Below are positions 8,067-19,797 of a stretch of DNA of 64,000 bases, piece after piece. Position 1 is the first letter of the stretch, and each line of letters opens with the position of its first letter. The translations under genes were made by a program, and so were the position numbers. The notes below the pieces were generated by a model that was given only the letters and a program-made list of their open reading frames with translations, made no database searches and was not told the origin of the DNA. Source of the stretch: Aquincola tertiaricarbonis (GTDB lineage: Bacteria; Pseudomonadota; Gammaproteobacteria; Burkholderiales; Burkholderiaceae_C); assembly GCF_023573145.1 (NCBI RefSeq), contig NZ_CP097636.1:2728001-2792000 (forward strand). The letters are read 5' to 3'.

Positions 8067-9614
8067 ATGTTCTTGAGCAATCTATCGATCGGCAAGCGGC
8101 TGGCCCTGGTGCTGGGCGTGATCCTCTGCCTGTGCCTGGCCAGCAGCCTGTTCGCGGTGCTGAAGCTGCGCCAGATCGGCGAACAGGTGGACCGCATGGT
8201 CGCCGACAACGCCCGCACCGAGCGCGCCACCGCCGACTGGCTGCGCAACACGACGGCCGGCATCCAGCGCGCCGCCGCCATCGCCAAGAGCAGCGACACG
8301 GGGCTGATCGATTACTTCGCGCCGGCCACCAAGCAGTCCATCGCCGAGACCAACGTGCTGCAGGAGCAGATCGAAAAGGCGATGAACACGCCCGAAGAGC
8401 GGCAGATGTTCGAGGAGGCCGGCAAGCTGCGCACCGCCTACCTGGCCGCGCGCAACGACGTGAGCAAGCTCAAGCAGGCCGGCGACCTGGCCGGTGCCAG
8501 CAAGCTGTTCGACGAGCGCTTCGAGCCCACCTCCAAGGCCTACCTGGCCGCCGTCACCAGGATCTCGGACCTGCAGCGCCGCTACCTGGACGAAGCCTCG
8601 CAGCAAAGCACCGAGCTCACCCACCGCACCGCCACGCTGCTGACGGTGTGCGCGCTGTTCGCCACCGCGCTGGGCGTGCTGCTGGCCTGGCAGCTGTCGC
8701 GCAGCATCGTGCTGCCGCTGCGCCAGGCCGAATCACGGGCCAGCGCCATCGCCCGCATGGACCTGACCGGTGCGCCGCAGACCACCTATGCCAAGGACGA
8801 GACCGGCCAGCTGCTGCGCGCCATCGACACCATGCGCAGCGCGCTGCAGCAGGCGCTGGGCCAGGTGCGCAACGTGGTGGACAGCATTTCCACCGCCAGC
8901 AGCGAGATCGCCACCGGCAACCACGACCTGAGCGCCCGCACCGAGCAGACGGCCAGCAACCTGCAGCAGACCGCCAGCTCGATGGAGGAGCTGACCGCCA
9001 CCGTGCAGCAGAGCGCCGACATGTCGGCCCAGGTGAACCAGCTGGCGGCTTCGGCGGTGGACGCTGCGCGCCGCGGCGGGCAGGTGGTGTCGCAGGTGGT
9101 CTCGACGATGGACGAGATCCATGCCAGCTCGCGCCGTGTGGCCGACATCACCGGCACCATCGACGGCATTGCCTTCCAGACCAACATCCTGGCATTGAAT
9201 GCCGCCGTGGAAGCCGCCCGTGCCGGTGAGCAGGGCCGCGGCTTCGCGGTGGTGGCCGGCGAGGTGCGGCTGCTGGCCCAGCGCTCGGCCGAGGCCGCGC
9301 GCGAGATCAAGTCGCTGATCGCCGCCTCGGTGGAACGCGTGGCCCACGGCACACAGCTGGTGCAGGAAGCCGGCGGCACCATGAGCGAGGTGGTGACCAG
9401 CGCGCAGCGGGTGACCGACATGATCGGCGAGGTGACGGTGGCCACCGCCGAGCAGCGCGACGGCATCGGCCAGGTGAACAGCGCGGTGAGCCAGCTCGAC
9501 CAGATGACGCAGCAGAACGCCGCGCTGGTGGAAGAGTCCACCGCAGCCACCGCCAGCCTGCAGGAGCAGGCGCAACGCCTGGCCGGGGTGGTGGGCGAGT
9601 TCAAGCTAGCCTGA
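8067..9614 (+). CDS. Methyl-accepting chemotaxis protein
   Basis: A 515-residue chemoreceptor: TM1 near residues 12-30, a four-helix-bundle-type periplasmic domain (about 35-185), TM2 (about 190-210), HAMP, and a long coiled-coil signalling domain with the tip sequence [21 protein letters not shown] and downstream [12 protein letters not shown]. The common tip GEVRSLAQRSA reads [11 protein letters not shown] here. No CheR-tethering pentapeptide is seen at the C-terminus (EFKLA). An AGGAAG ribosome site precedes the ATG. It ends in a 9-base convergent overlap with the hybrid kinase gene. The ligand is unknown. Confidence 0.93.
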   Translation: MFLSNLSIGKRLALVLGVILCLCLASSLFAVLKLRQIGEQVDRMVADNARTERATADWLRNTTAGIQRAAAIAKSSDTGLIDYFAPATKQSIAETNVLQEQIEKAMNTPEERQMFEEAGKLRTAYLAARNDVSKLKQAGDLAGASKLFDERFEPTSKAYLAAVTRISDLQRRYLDEASQQSTELTHRTATLLTVCALFATALGVLLAWQLSRSIVLPLRQAESRASAIARMDLTGAPQTTYAKDETGQLLRAIDTMRSALQQALGQVRNVVDSISTASSEIATGNHDLSARTEQTASNLQQTASSMEELTATVQQSADMSAQVNQLAASAVDAARRGGQVVSQVVSTMDEIHASSRRVADITGTIDGIAFQTNILALNAAVEAARAGEQGRGFAVVAGEVRLLAQRSAEAAREIKSLIAASVERVAHGTQLVQEAGGTMSEVVTSAQRVTDMIGEVTVATAEQRDGIGQVNSAVSQLDQMTQQNAALVEESTAATASLQEQAQRLAGVVGEFKLA

Positions 9615-11477
9615 GCCGTCCGGCGCCCAGCGCGCCAGCATGTCCGACAGCTGCGCCATCGTCACCGGCTTGCTGAGGAAATCGTCCATGCCGGCCGCGC
9701 GGCAGGCGGCCTGGTCCTCGGGCATGGCCGCCGCGGTCAGCGCCACGATGGGCAGGCGGCGCGTGCCGGGCGGCTGGCGCGCCTCGGCGGCGCGGATGCT
9801 GCGTGCTGCCTCGAAGCCATCGGTGCCCGGCATGTGGCAGTCCATGAACACCAGCGCATAACGCTGGCGCCGCACCGCCTGGGTGACCTGGGCACCGTCG
9901 GCCACCACGTCCACCTCGCACTGCAGCCGGGTCAGCATCTCGCGCAGCACCATCTGGTTGACCGCGTTGTCCTCGGCCAGCAGCACGCGGCAGCGCTGGG
10001 GTCCGGTGGCGGCATCGGCCAGCGTCGCCTCGGAGGCGGCCGCCTCCTCCTCCACTGGCGGTGCCTCGGGTGCCGGCACCGGCGCCACCGGCAGCGTGAC
10101 GACGAAGCAGCTGCCCTGCCCCGGCGTGCTGTGCACACGGATCTCGCCTCCCATCACCCGCGTGAGCTGCCGCACGATGGACAGGCCCAGCCCGCTGCCG
10201 CCATGGCGGCGGGTGGTGGAGGAATCGGCCTGCACGAAGGGCTCGAAGATGTGCGCCCTGTGCGCGTGCGAGATGCCGATGCCGGTGTCCTCCACCTCGA
10301 ACACCAGCTGCAGGCCGCCACGCGCCGCAGCCGCGGCCGGCCCGCAACCCAGGCGCAGCGTCACCTCGCCTTGCGGCGTGAACTTGACGGCATTGGCCAG
10401 CAGGTTGAGCAGCACCTGCTGCAGCCGCAACGGGTCGGCCATCACCTGGTCCGGCACCTCGGGCTGCACTTCGGCCCGCAGTTGCAGCCGCTTGAAATGC
10501 GCCTGCGGCCGCACCACCGCCATCGACTCGTCCACCAGCCGGCGCAGGTCCACCGGCTCGGTTACCAGCTCCAGGCGGCCGGCCTCGATGCGCGAGAGGT
10601 CGAGCACGTTGTCGATGATGCCCAGCAGCACCTGGCCCGACTGGCGGGCCGTCTCGGCATAACGGCGCTGGTCGTCCGACAGCGGCGTGCCCAGCAGCAG
10701 CTCGGTGGCGCCCAGCACGCCGTTCATCGGCGTGCGGATCTCGTGGCTCATCATCGCCAGGAAGCGCGACTTGGCCACGCTGGCCTGCTCGGCCATGCGG
10801 CGGGCCAGCCGCAGCTCATGGGCCTGGGCTTCCAGCTCGCAGGTCTTGCCTTCCAGCTTGTCCACCAGCTGGCGCGCGGTGCGCACCGCGGTGCGGGTGC
10901 GCAGCCGCAGCCGCTCGGTGACGAAGCCGGTGAACGCCAGGTAGCCACCGGTGAGGTACATCACCGCGGCCAGCGTCAGCCGCTCGCCCCAGCGGCCCGC
11001 CTCCAGCCCCAGCGCGGCCAGCAGCAGCACATAGGCCAGGTAGGCGCCCACCACCACATGGCTGAAGTACAGCGCCCGCCGGAAGCCGTAGCCCACCTGG
11101 TCGGCCACCCGCACCAGCAGCAGGTAGCCGAAGAAGAGGTGCGTCTGTTCCAGCCAGTGCAGCGTGAGCAGCCACATCGGCAGGTCGAGGTGCATGAACA
11201 GCAGGCTGAGGTCGAGCCGACCGGTGCGGCCATAGAAGCGCCACAGCGCGGCCCAGCTGAGCAGGCTGTAGCCCAGGCTGGCGGCCACCAGCGCCCACAG
11301 CGCCGGATCGTCCTGGCGGCTGCCAGGCGTGTTGATCACGGCCATGAAGCACAACACGGCAAAGCCGATCAGCCGCACCAGCGGAATCTGCACGGCATGC
11401 ACGCGCCGCGCATTGGCCGATTTGCGCTGCTGCAGCTCGGCCGGATCGAGCGTGAAGCTGGAGTCCTGCGGCGGCAT
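9606..11477 (-). CDS. Hybrid sensor histidine kinase/response regulator, RpfC-like layout
   Basis: A 623-residue protein with about five or six transmembrane helices (residues 30-200) and no large periplasmic sensor, a short coiled coil, HisKA ([11 protein letters not shown], His245), HATPase (DTGIGI and [10 protein letters not shown]) and a C-terminal receiver (phospho-acceptor Asp546 in MDCHMPG, Lys in LSKPV). The multi-helix input with kinase and receiver resembles RpfC-type quorum sensors, but there is no HPt domain, so the phosphate must go to a separate HPt or back through the receiver. It follows the baeSR-like pair on the same strand after 72 bases. Confidence 0.9.
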   Translation of the reverse strand: MPPQDSSFTLDPAELQQRKSANARRVHAVQIPLVRLIGFAVLCFMAVINTPGSRQDDPALWALVAASLGYSLLSWAALWRFYGRTGRLDLSLLFMHLDLPMWLLTLHWLEQTHLFFGYLLLVRVADQVGYGFRRALYFSHVVVGAYLAYVLLLAALGLEAGRWGERLTLAAVMYLTGGYLAFTGFVTERLRLRTRTAVRTARQLVDKLEGKTCELEAQAHELRLARRMAEQASVAKSRFLAMMSHEIRTPMNGVLGATELLLGTPLSDDQRRYAETARQSGQVLLGIIDNVLDLSRIEAGRLELVTEPVDLRRLVDESMAVVRPQAHFKRLQLRAEVQPEVPDQVMADPLRLQQVLLNLLANAVKFTPQGEVTLRLGCGPAAAAARGGLQLVFEVEDTGIGISHAHRAHIFEPFVQADSSTTRRHGGSGLGLSIVRQLTRVMGGEIRVHSTPGQGSCFVVTLPVAPVPAPEAPPVEEEAAASEATLADAATGPQRCRVLLAEDNAVNQMVLREMLTRLQCEVDVVADGAQVTQAVRRQRYALVFMDCHMPGTDGFEAARSIRAAEARQPPGTRRLPIVALTAAAMPEDQAACRAAGMDDFLSKPVTMAQLSDMLARWAPDGSG

Positions 11478-11549
11478 GGGACCGGGGGAGTGAGCCTCGG
11501 ACCAGCTTATCGCGCAAAGCGCTAGGCGTGGCTCCCTAGTCGGGCACCG

Positions 11550-12230
11550 TCACAGCTCCAGCTTGTAGCCCACGCCGTAGATGCTGCGGATCGGGTCCTG
11601 GCCCGGCGCCGCCGCCTCGAGCTTGCGGCGCAGGTTCTTGATGTGGCTGTCCACCGCGCGGTCGGTGACGGCGCGGCCGTCGTCGTGCAGGCGGTCGAGC
11701 AGGCTGTCGCGCGAGAACACGCGGCCCGGCGTGGCGGCCAGGGCCTTGAGCAGGCGGAACTCCACCGGCGTCAGCTCCAGCGGCACGCCGCGCCAGCTGG
11801 CGCGCCAGCCGGCCTCGTCGATCTGCAGCGGGCTGGGCGTTGGCGGCAGGCCGCGGCGGGCGCGGCGCAGGATGGCCCGCACCCGGGCCATGATCTCGCG
11901 CGGGCTGAACGGCGTCTTGCAGATGTAGTCGTCGGCGCCCAGGTCCAGGCCCAGCAGGCGGTCGGCCTCTTCCACGCGGGCGGTGAGCATCACGATGGGC
12001 ACGTCGCTGCGCTCGCGCAGCGCGCGGCACACGGCCAGCCCGTCCATGCCGGGCAGCATGATGTCCAGCAGCACCAGGTCGGCCGGCTGTGCTTCCATGG
12101 CCGGCAGCACCTCGCGGCCATCGGCGATCCACTGCGGCTCATGGCCTTCGGCACGCAGGTAGTCGCCGATGAGGCTGGCCATCTTGGGCTCGTCCTCCAC
12201 CACCAGGATGCGGGCGCTGGCGCCGTTCAT
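11550..12230 (-). CDS. baeR: BaeR-like OmpR-family response regulator
   Basis: A 226-residue regulator with a receiver domain ([13 protein letters not shown], Asp56 in [11 protein letters not shown]) and an OmpR winged helix ([48 protein letters not shown]). Long stretches match BaeR, the envelope-stress regulator of multidrug efflux in enterobacteria. One oddity: the conserved Lys-Pro after the last receiver strand is Lys-Thr-Pro here ([14 protein letters not shown]), a one-residue insertion. The start is the ATG that overlaps the kinase stop (ATGA). It probably activates the divergent RND operon. Confidence 0.88.
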   Translation of the reverse strand: MNGASARILVVEDEPKMASLIGDYLRAEGHEPQWIADGREVLPAMEAQPADLVLLDIMLPGMDGLAVCRALRERSDVPIVMLTARVEEADRLLGLDLGADDYICKTPFSPREIMARVRAILRRARRGLPPTPSPLQIDEAGWRASWRGVPLELTPVEFRLLKALAATPGRVFSRDSLLDRLHDDGRAVTDRAVDSHIKNLRRKLEAAAPGQDPIRSIYGVGYKLEL

Positions 12231-13639
12231 GCCGCCGCCTCGCCCGAGGTGGGCAGCACCACCCGCATCGCCAGGCCGCCCAGCGCCGAGGGGCCGGCAT
12301 CGATGCGGCCGCCGTGCGCGGCCACGATGCTGCGACAAATGGCCAGGCCCAGGCCGGCGCCGCCGCTGGCGCGGCTGCGCGAGCCTTCCACGCGGTAGAA
12401 GCGGTCGAACAGGCGGGTGACGCGGTGCGCCGGCACGCCGGGTGCGGAGTCCTCGAACTCCAGTTTCACGGCCTGCCCGCCCGGCTCGGCCTGCACCCGC
12501 ACCAGCAGCAGTCCGCCGGCATCGGTGTAGCGCACGCTGTTTTCCATCAGGTTGTTGAACAGCTGCTGCAGCCGCCGCTCGTCGGCCAGCACCACCGGCG
12601 GCTCGGCGGGCCATTCGGTGCGCAGCGTGAGCCCGGCCTCGGCCAGGCGGCCGGCAAAGGCGTCCAGCGTGGTGCGCAGCAGGTCGACGATGTCCACCGG
12701 CGCCTTGCGGTAGGTGAGCGCGCCCACGTCGGCCAGCGACAGGTCGTAGAGGTCGCTGACCAGCTTGTTCAAGGTGGCCACCTCGGCCTGCAGCGACTTG
12801 ACGGTGGCCGGCGTCATCGCATGCACGCCGTCCTCGATGGCTTCCAGCTCGCCGTGCAGCACGCCCAGCGGCGTGCGCAGCTCGTGCGACACATCGGCCA
12901 GGAAGTCGCGGCGCATGCGCTCGTTGCGCTCCAGCGTGTCGGCCAGGGTGTTGAAGTCGCGGGCCAGCTGGCCCACCTCGTCGTCGGCATCCACCACCAC
13001 GCGGCTGCCGTACTCGCCAGCGGCCAGGCGGTGCGTGGCCTCGGCCACCCGGCGCACCGGGCGCAGCAGCCGCCGCGCCACCCACAGCGCGATGACGGCG
13101 GCCAACAGCACGCACACCGCGCCGATGGTCCAGCTGAAGCGGATCTGGTGGCGCTCGAAGCGCTGGTCGGCACCGCCGCTGACGGTCTGGAACGGCGCCA
13201 TCAGCAGCCAGCCCACGCGCTCGCCATCGACCACGATCTCGCGCCGTACCGAGTCGGCGTCCACCGCGCCGTAGCCGACGACGAAGCGCTCCTGGTCGTC
13301 CAGCAAGGTGAAGCGCAGCAGCGCGCCGGTGAGGTCGGACACCGGCCTTGCCGGCTGCCCGCTGCCAGCCGCCGGCACGGAAGCTGCATCGGCCGGTGAC
13401 CGCAGGATGCGGAACCACTCGGGTCGGTTCCCCTGTACGAAACCCCAGCTGCCACTGGCCGCATAGGCGCGCGCCAGCCGCGGCACGGCGGCGTCCATGC
13501 GCAGCAGGGCCTGCTCGTTCAGGTAACCGATGAAGCCGCGGGTGTAGCTCCAGTGGGCGGCCACGCCCATCGCCAGCACGGCGAAGGCAGCGATGGCCAG
13601 CACTGCCAGAAACAACCGGGCCGTGATGCTGATCTTCAT
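12227..13639 (-). CDS. baeS: BaeS-like sensor histidine kinase
   Basis: A 470-residue kinase with TM1 (residues 8-28), a periplasmic sensor of about 140 residues, TM2 (about 170-190), HAMP, HisKA ([20 protein letters not shown], His252), and HATPase with [10 protein letters not shown] and [14 protein letters not shown]. The helix after the phospho-acceptor ([10 protein letters not shown]) is typical of the BaeS branch. It is coupled to baeR by an ATGA overlap and lies divergent to the acrA-like gene, so the pair is the likely sensor of envelope or toxic stress that controls this efflux system. Confidence 0.88.
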   Translation of the reverse strand: MKISITARLFLAVLAIAAFAVLAMGVAAHWSYTRGFIGYLNEQALLRMDAAVPRLARAYAASGSWGFVQGNRPEWFRILRSPADAASVPAAGSGQPARPVSDLTGALLRFTLLDDQERFVVGYGAVDADSVRREIVVDGERVGWLLMAPFQTVSGGADQRFERHQIRFSWTIGAVCVLLAAVIALWVARRLLRPVRRVAEATHRLAAGEYGSRVVVDADDEVGQLARDFNTLADTLERNERMRRDFLADVSHELRTPLGVLHGELEAIEDGVHAMTPATVKSLQAEVATLNKLVSDLYDLSLADVGALTYRKAPVDIVDLLRTTLDAFAGRLAEAGLTLRTEWPAEPPVVLADERRLQQLFNNLMENSVRYTDAGGLLLVRVQAEPGGQAVKLEFEDSAPGVPAHRVTRLFDRFYRVEGSRSRASGGAGLGLAICRSIVAAHGGRIDAGPSALGGLAMRVVLPTSGEAAA

Positions 13640-13665
13640 GCCAGCCCGATCTCACCGCGTTCAGC

Positions 13666-13694
13666 GGCTTGCTGCAAGCGCCGAACAGCAAGCC
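13666..13694. promoter_or_regulatory. Perfect 9-bp inverted repeat in the baeS/efflux intergenic region
   Basis: GGCTTGCTG and CAGCAAGCC are separated by 11 bases in the 111-bp region between the divergent baeS and RND adaptor genes. Its place makes it the best candidate operator for BaeR or another efflux regulator. No match to a published BaeR box is claimed. Confidence 0.4.
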
Positions 13695-13750
13695 CACCCA
13701 GGTTCACCGCCTTCAACTTTCGTCCACATTCCTCCGCCAGCATCGCCCGC

Positions 13751-15031
13751 ATGAAATGCCCTTGCCCCGCCTCCCCCCTGCCCGCCGGGCACGCCCGCCT
13801 GCCGGCGTTGCTGCTCGTCGCCGCGCTGGCGCTGGCCGCCTGCTCCAAGGCTGAAGACAAGAAGGCCGCCGCGCCCGCCGGCCCCAAGGAAGTGGGCGTG
13901 GTGACCTTGCAGCCCGAACGGCTGGCCGTGACCACCGAGCTGCCCGGTCGCACCACGGCCCGGCTGGTGGCCGAGATCCGGCCCCAGGTGGGCGGCATCG
14001 TGCAGAAGCGGCTGTTCACCGAAGGCTCGATGGTCAAGGCCGGCGACGTGCTGTATGTGATCGACCCCGCCAGCTTCCAGGCCACCTTCAACAGCGCCCA
14101 GGCCAGCGTGCGCAAGGCCGAAGCCGCGGTGGCGGTGGCCCAGACCACCGCCCAGCGCAATGCCGAGCTGGTGAAGATCGACGCCATCAGCCAGCAGGCC
14201 AACGAACAGTCGCAGGCGGCGCTGCAGCAGGCCCAGGCCGACCTGGGCGTGGCCCGCGCGGCACTGGAAACCGCGCGCATCAACCTCGGCTTCACCCGCA
14301 TCACCGCGCCCATTTCGGGGCGGGTGGGCCTGTCCACCGTCACGCCGGGGGCGCTGGTCACCGCCAACCAGGCCACCGCGCTGACCACGGTGCAGCAGCT
14401 CGACCCGATCCACGTGGACGTGACGCAGTCCAGCACCGAGGTGCTGCGCCTGAAGCGTGAGCTGGCCGCCGGCCGGCTGCAGCGCGGCGGCGATGGCGAA
14501 GCCCGCACGACCCTGGTGCTGGAAGACGGCAGCCAATACCCGCTGGAAGGCAGGCTGGCCTTCAGCGGCGTGAACGTGGACACCGGCACCGGCAGCATCA
14601 CGCTGCGCGCGGTGGTGCCCAACCCGCAGGGCCTGCTGATGCCCGGCATGTACGTGCGCGCCGTGCTGCAGGAAGGCGTGCAGGACGAGGCGCTGCTGGT
14701 GCCGCAGCAGGCGGTCAGCCGCAACGCCACCGGCAAGGCCTCGGCCCTGGTGGTGGACGCCGAGAACAAGGTGGCGCGCAAGCCGATCTCGGTGGACCGC
14801 GCGATCGGCAACCGCTGGCAGGTGACCGGCGGGCTGCAGGCCGGCGACCGGGTGATCGTGGAAGGCTCGCTGCGGGTGAAGCCGGGCGACACGGTGCGCG
14901 CGGTGGCCGCGGCGGCCAGCGCCGCCGGTGCTGCCAGCGCACCCGGGGGCGCTGGCGGTGGTGTCAATGCGGGGGCGGGGGCGGGGGCGGGGGCGGCCGC
15001 CGCCGCGGCCGCGCTGCCGGCCACCCGCTGA
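13751..15031 (+). CDS. RND efflux periplasmic adaptor (AcrA/MexA-like)
   Basis: A 426-residue membrane fusion protein. It has a lipoprotein signal (LALAACSK), a biotinyl-lipoyl half-motif ([19 protein letters not shown]), an alpha-hairpin rich in Ala/Gln (about 100-170), the second lipoyl half ([11 protein letters not shown]), then beta-barrel and membrane-proximal domains ending near residue 385. The AcrA/MexA branch is clear. The last 40 residues are Ala/Gly-only low complexity, partly encoded by a GCGGGG hexamer repeat, and are probably unstructured. It is the first gene of the adaptor-pump-channel operon; the pump starts 14 bases downstream. Confidence 0.93.
   Translation: MKCPCPASPLPAGHARLPALLLVAALALAACSKAEDKKAAAPAGPKEVGVVTLQPERLAVTTELPGRTTARLVAEIRPQVGGIVQKRLFTEGSMVKAGDVLYVIDPASFQATFNSAQASVRKAEAAVAVAQTTAQRNAELVKIDAISQQANEQSQAALQQAQADLGVARAALETARINLGFTRITAPISGRVGLSTVTPGALVTANQATALTTVQQLDPIHVDVTQSSTEVLRLKRELAAGRLQRGGDGEARTTLVLEDGSQYPLEGRLAFSGVNVDTGTGSITLRAVVPNPQGLLMPGMYVRAVLQEGVQDEALLVPQQAVSRNATGKASALVVDAENKVARKPISVDRAIGNRWQVTGGLQAGDRVIVEGSLRVKPGDTVRAVAAAASAAGAASAPGGAGGGVNAGAGAGAGAAAAAAALPATR
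14969..14992 (+). repeat. GCGGGG hexanucleotide tandem repeat in the adaptor gene
   Basis: Four exact GCGGGG units lie in frame near the 3' end of the adaptor gene and encode Ala-Gly pairs. Gain or loss of units would change only the length of a disordered tail. Confidence 0.85.
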
Positions 15032-15045
15032 AGGAGCACCCGCCC

Positions 15046-18000
15046 ATGGCCCGCTTCTTCATCGACCGACCCATCTTCGCGTGGGTCATCGCCATCGTCA
15101 TCATGCTGGCCGGCCTGCTGTCGATCCGGCAGCTGCCGCTGGAGCAGTACCCCGACATCGCGCCGCCGCGCATCTCGATCAACGCCACCTACACCGGCGC
15201 CTCGGCCAAGACGGTGGAAGACTCGGTCACGCAGGTGATCGAGCAGCAGCTCAAGGGGCTGGACAACCTCACCTACATGCAGTCGACGAGCAGCTCGGCG
15301 GGCAGCTCGCGCATCACGCTCACCTTCAATGCGGGCACCAACCCCGACGTGGCGCAGATGCAGGTGCAGAACAAGCTGCAGCAGGCCATGTCGCGGCTGC
15401 CGCAGACGGTGCAGAGCCAGGGCGTCACGGTCACCAAGGCGGGCAGCGACTGGCTGCTGATCATGAACTTCATCTCGGCGGACGGCAGCATGTCGAACGT
15501 CGACATCGGCGACTACGTCACCACCAACCTGCTGGACATCATCAGCCGCATCGACGGCGTGGGCGAGGCCCGCACCCTGGGCACCGGCTATGCCATGCGG
15601 CTGTGGCTGGACCCGGCCAAGCTCGAGAAGTACGGCCTGATGCCGTCGGACGTGTCCACCGCCATCAATGCGCAGAACGCGCAGGTCTCGGCCGGCCAGC
15701 TGGGCGCGCTGCCGGCGATGCCGGGCCAGCAGCTCAATGCCACCATCACCGCGCGCAGCAAGCTGCAGACGGTGGAGCAGTTCGAGAACGTGGTGCTCAA
15801 GAGCACGCCCGACGGCGCCCTGGTGCGCATGAAGGACGTGGCGCGGGTGGAACTGGGCGCCGAGAACCTGACGGTGAGCACGCGGCTCAACGGCCAGCCC
15901 GGCGCCGGCCTGGGCGTCATCCTGTCCAGCGGTGCCAATGCGCTGCAGGTGGCCGATGCGGTCAAGGCCAAGATCGAGGAGCTGCGCCCCACCTTCCCGC
16001 CCGGCCTGGAGCCGGTGCTCAACTACGACACCACGCCCTTCATCGGCGCCTCCATCGACGAGGTGGTCAAGGCCTTGTTCGAGGCCATGCTGCTGGTGGT
16101 GGTGGTGATGTACGTGTTCCTGCAGAACTTCCGCGCCACGCTGATCCCCGCGATCGCCGTGCCGGTGGTGCTGCTGGGCACCTTCGGCGTGCTGGCAGCC
16201 TTCGGCTACTCGATCAACACGCTGACCATGTTCGGCCTGGTGCTGGCCATCGGCCTGCTGGTGGACGACGCCATCGTGGTGGTGGAAAACGTCGAGCGGG
16301 TGATGAACGAGGAAAAGCTCTCGGCGCTGGAGGCCACGCGCAAGTCGATGGCCGAGATCACGCCGGCGCTGGTGGGCATCGCGCTGGTGCTGTCGGCGGT
16401 GTTCATCCCGATGGCCTTCTTCGGCGGCTCCACCGGCGTCATCTACCGGCAGTTCTCCATCACCATCGTCTCGTCGATGGTGCTGTCGGTGCTGGTGGCC
16501 TTGACGCTGACGCCGGCGCTGTGCGCCACCTTCCTCAAGCCCCATCCGCATGGCGAAGGCGGTGAAGGCACGCCGCGCAAGGGCCCGCTGGGGCTGTTGG
16601 ACCGCTTCTTCGCGCGCTTCAACCGCGGCTTCGACCGCACCGCCGACCACTACCAGCGCAGCATCGGCGGCATCGTCAAGCGGCCCAAGCGGGTGCTGCT
16701 GGTGTACCTGGTCATCGGCGCCGCGATGGCGCTGCTGTTCGCGCGGCTGCCCACCTCCTTCCTGCCCGACGAGGACCAGGGCATCCTGCAGGCGCAGATC
16801 AAGCTGCCGCCGGGCGCCACCGCCGAACGAGCTCAGGCCGTGCTGCGTGAAGTGGAGGCGTATTTCGCCCAGCAGCCCGACGTGCTGACCTTCGGCTCGG
16901 TGAGCGGCAGCGACGGCGACCAAGCTTCGGCCCGCGCCTTCCTGCGGCTCAAGGACTGGAGCGAGCGCACCCGGCCCGAGCAGAGCGCCGCCGCCATCGC
17001 CCGCAAGGCCACACGCGACCTGTCGCGCATCCGAGATGCGCAGATCTTCGTCGTGCTGCCGCCCGCCGTGCGTGGCCTGGGCTCCAACGCCGGCTTCAAC
17101 TTTTTCCTGAAGGACGTCAACGGCCTGGGCCACGATGCCCTGGTGCGCGCCCGCCAGCAGTTCGTGGAGCTGGCCGGCCAGCGGCCGGAGCTGTCGCGCA
17201 CACGGTCCAACGGCCTGGACGACACGGCCGAATTCGTGGTCGACATCGACGACCGCAAGGCCGGTGCGCTGAGCCTTTCCACCGCCAACATCAACAGCAC
17301 GCTGTCCAGCGCGATGGGCGGCACCTACATCAACGACTTTCTGGACAACGGCCGCGTCAAGCGCGTGTACATGCAGGGCGACGCGCCCTTCCGCATGGCG
17401 CCCGACGACTACCAGCAATGGACGGTGCGCAACAGCGACGGCCGCATGGTGCCCTTCAGCGCCTTTGCCAGCCACCGCTGGGGCTACGGCTCGCCGCAGC
17501 TGCAGCGCTACAACGGCAGCCCGGCCGATGAGATGGTGGGCGACGCGGCGGCGGGCGTGAGCTCGGGCACGGCGATGAAGGTGGTGGAAGACATCATGAA
17601 GGAGCTGCCCGCCGGCATCGCGCTGGACTGGACCGGCGCCTCCTACCAGGAGCGGCTGTCGGGCTCGCAGGCGCCGCTGCTGTATGCGGTGTCCATCCTG
17701 TTCGTGTTCCTGTGCCTGGCGGCGCTGTACGAAAGCTGGTCGGTGCCCTTCTCGGTGATCCTGGTGGTGCCGCTGGGGGTGCTGGGCGCGCTGCTCTTCA
17801 CCTCGGCCCGCGGGCTCACCAACGACGTGTACTTCCAGGTGGGGCTGCTCACCACGGTAGGCCTGTCGTGCAAGAACGCGATCCTGATCGTCGAATTCGC
17901 CAAGCAGCTGCAGGAAGCAGGCAAGAGTATCGTCGAGGCCACCTTGCAGGCGGTACGGCTGCGGCTGCGGCCCATCCTGATGACCTCGCTGGCCTTCGGC

Positions 18001-18213
18001 TTCGGCGTGCTGCCGCTGGCCATCGGCACCGGCGCGGGCGCCGGCGGCCGCCAGTCCATCGGCACCGCGGTGCTGGGCGGCATAGTGGTGGGCACGGCGC
18101 TGGGCATCTTCTTCGTGCCCCTCTTCTTCGTGCTGATCCGCAGCTTCTTCGCCCGCCGCAAGAAGGCCGCGCCGGCCACCCCGGCCACGACGCTGGAAGG
18201 GAGCCACGCATGA
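15046..18213 (+). CDS. RND multidrug efflux pump, AcrB/MexB family
   Basis: A 1055-residue inner-membrane pump, the normal AcrB length. It begins [21 protein letters not shown] and has the 12-helix layout with two large periplasmic loops. The proton-relay residues are present: Asp407 and Asp408 in [17 protein letters not shown] and Lys943 in [17 protein letters not shown]. This is the hydrophobe/amphiphile branch, which exports drugs, dyes, detergents and bile-salt-like compounds with proton influx. It sits between its adaptor and its outer-membrane channel, overlapping the latter by four bases (ATGA). Confidence 0.96.
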   Translation: MARFFIDRPIFAWVIAIVIMLAGLLSIRQLPLEQYPDIAPPRISINATYTGASAKTVEDSVTQVIEQQLKGLDNLTYMQSTSSSAGSSRITLTFNAGTNPDVAQMQVQNKLQQAMSRLPQTVQSQGVTVTKAGSDWLLIMNFISADGSMSNVDIGDYVTTNLLDIISRIDGVGEARTLGTGYAMRLWLDPAKLEKYGLMPSDVSTAINAQNAQVSAGQLGALPAMPGQQLNATITARSKLQTVEQFENVVLKSTPDGALVRMKDVARVELGAENLTVSTRLNGQPGAGLGVILSSGANALQVADAVKAKIEELRPTFPPGLEPVLNYDTTPFIGASIDEVVKALFEAMLLVVVVMYVFLQNFRATLIPAIAVPVVLLGTFGVLAAFGYSINTLTMFGLVLAIGLLVDDAIVVVENVERVMNEEKLSALEATRKSMAEITPALVGIALVLSAVFIPMAFFGGSTGVIYRQFSITIVSSMVLSVLVALTLTPALCATFLKPHPHGEGGEGTPRKGPLGLLDRFFARFNRGFDRTADHYQRSIGGIVKRPKRVLLVYLVIGAAMALLFARLPTSFLPDEDQGILQAQIKLPPGATAERAQAVLREVEAYFAQQPDVLTFGSVSGSDGDQASARAFLRLKDWSERTRPEQSAAAIARKATRDLSRIRDAQIFVVLPPAVRGLGSNAGFNFFLKDVNGLGHDALVRARQQFVELAGQRPELSRTRSNGLDDTAEFVVDIDDRKAGALSLSTANINSTLSSAMGGTYINDFLDNGRVKRVYMQGDAPFRMAPDDYQQWTVRNSDGRMVPFSAFASHRWGYGSPQLQRYNGSPADEMVGDAAAGVSSGTAMKVVEDIMKELPAGIALDWTGASYQERLSGSQAPLLYAVSILFVFLCLAALYESWSVPFSVILVVPLGVLGALLFTSARGLTNDVYFQVGLLTTVGLSCKNAILIVEFAKQLQEAGKSIVEATLQAVRLRLRPILMTSLAFGFGVLPLAIGTGAGAGGRQSIGTAVLGGIVVGTALGIFFVPLFFVLIRSFFARRKKAAPATPATTLEGSHA

Positions 18214-19727
18214 CGCGGCCCACCGCCTTCAAGACCCTGACCGTGCTGGCCGCCGCGCTGCTGGCCAGCGGCTGCGCCAACTTGGCGCCACCCTACGAAC
18301 GACCGGCGCTGCCGGTGCCGGCCACGCTGCCGGCGGCGGTGCCGCTGGCCATCACGCCGACGGCACCGCCGACCGCGCCGCGGGCCGCGGCCACCGCATC
18401 GGCCCCGGCCGACACCACGGCCGGCCCGCGCCTGCCGGCCGAGCAGGCTGCGGCCACCGCGTGGCGCGGCTTCTTCACCGAGCCGCGGCTGCGCGCCACG
18501 GTGGAGCTGGCCCTGGCCAACAACCGCGACCTGCGGGTGGCGGCACTCAACATCGAGCGCGCACGCGCGCAGTACCGCATCCAGGAAGCGGCCACGCTGC
18601 CGGCCGTCAACGCCACCGGCAGCGGCAACCGCCAACGCCAGCCGGCCAGCGTGTCCAGCAACGGCGAGGCGCGCATCACCAGCACCTACACCGCGCAGCT
18701 GGGCATCTCGGCCTATGAGCTGGACTTCTTCGGCCGCGTGCGCAACTTGAGCGATGCGGCGCTGCAGACCTTCCTGTCGACCCAGCAGAACCGCCGCACC
18801 ACGCAGATCGCGCTGGTGGCCGACACCGCCACCGCGTGGCTGAACCTGGCCGCCGACCAGCAGCGCCTGCTGCTGGCCCAGCAGACGCTCAAGGCCCGGC
18901 AGGACAGCTACGAGCTCACCCGCCGCGCCTATGAGCTGGGCGGCCAGTCGGGCCTGACGCTGGCCCAGGCCCAGACCACGGTGGACAGCGCGCGGGTGGA
19001 CGTGGCGGCCTATACCACCCAGGTGCAGCAGTCGCGCAATGCGCTGGAGCTGCTCATCGGCGGCCCGGTGCCGGCCGACCTGCTGCCCGACCCGCTGGCC
19101 GGCAGCGCGATCGAGCGGCCGGTGGCCGCGCTGGTCGAGGTGCCGCCGGCCCTGCCGTCCACCGTGCTGCAGCAGCGGCCCGACGTGGTGGCCGCCGAGG
19201 AACTGCTCAAGGGCGCACAGGCCAGCATCGGCGCGGCGCGGGCGGCCTTTTTCCCGCGCATCACGCTCACCGCCGCGGCGGGCGTGGCCAGCGGCGAGCT
19301 GTCGTCGCTGTTCTCGGGTGGCAACGGCGCCTGGAGCTTCGTGCCGTCGATCAGCCTGCCCATCTTCACCGGCGGCAGCAACCAGGCCAACCTGGACGTG
19401 GCCGTGGCCCAGCGCGACATCCAGCTGGCCACCTACGAGAAGACGCTGCAGGTGGCCTTCCGCGAGGTGGCCGATGCGCTGGCCCAGCGCAGCACGCTGG
19501 CCGAGCGGCTGGCCGCCCAGCAGTCGCTGACCGAAGCCACCGGCCGCACGCTGCAGCTGTCGCAGGCGCTGTTCCGCAGCGGCGCCTACAGCTACCTGGA
19601 GGTGCTGGACGCCCAGCGCACGCTGTACACCGCGCAGCAGACGCTGATCACGCTGCGCCTGGCCGAGCAGGCCAACCGGCTGACGCTGTACCGCGTGCTG
19701 GGTGGGGGCTGGGCCGACGCCAGCTGA
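18210..19727 (+). CDS. RND outer-membrane channel lipoprotein (OprM/NodT family)
   Basis: A 505-residue TolC-like channel with a lipobox (LLASGC), the family opening [14 protein letters not shown], and two internal repeats of the outer-membrane efflux domain, the first starting near [23 protein letters not shown]. An Ala/Pro/Thr-rich insert of about 45 residues follows the signal region and is longer than usual. It completes a tripartite pump with the two upstream genes. The start is the ATG that overlaps the pump stop. Confidence 0.94.
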   Translation: MTRPTAFKTLTVLAAALLASGCANLAPPYERPALPVPATLPAAVPLAITPTAPPTAPRAAATASAPADTTAGPRLPAEQAAATAWRGFFTEPRLRATVELALANNRDLRVAALNIERARAQYRIQEAATLPAVNATGSGNRQRQPASVSSNGEARITSTYTAQLGISAYELDFFGRVRNLSDAALQTFLSTQQNRRTTQIALVADTATAWLNLAADQQRLLLAQQTLKARQDSYELTRRAYELGGQSGLTLAQAQTTVDSARVDVAAYTTQVQQSRNALELLIGGPVPADLLPDPLAGSAIERPVAALVEVPPALPSTVLQQRPDVVAAEELLKGAQASIGAARAAFFPRITLTAAAGVASGELSSLFSGGNGAWSFVPSISLPIFTGGSNQANLDVAVAQRDIQLATYEKTLQVAFREVADALAQRSTLAERLAAQQSLTEATGRTLQLSQALFRSGAYSYLEVLDAQRTLYTAQQTLITLRLAEQANRLTLYRVLGGGWADAS

Positions 19728-19797
19728 TCACTTCGGCGCAGTGCGGCTTTACATGGACTCAACGGGGGTGCCCACGCGTTGGCTTAGCATTTCCACC

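Noticed and set aside
12231..13697. N-terminal extension of the BaeR-like frame to 715 codons
   Set aside because: The extension is antisense-free but overlaps the BaeS gene on the same strand in another frame and has no domain; the regulator starts at the ATG overlapping the kinase stop.
13636..18207. A 1523-codon open frame on the minus strand opposite the efflux operon
   Set aside because: Its translation is rich in His, Arg, Gln and Gly without any domain, and it lies fully antisense to clear RND genes. It arises from the GC-rich third positions of the real genes.
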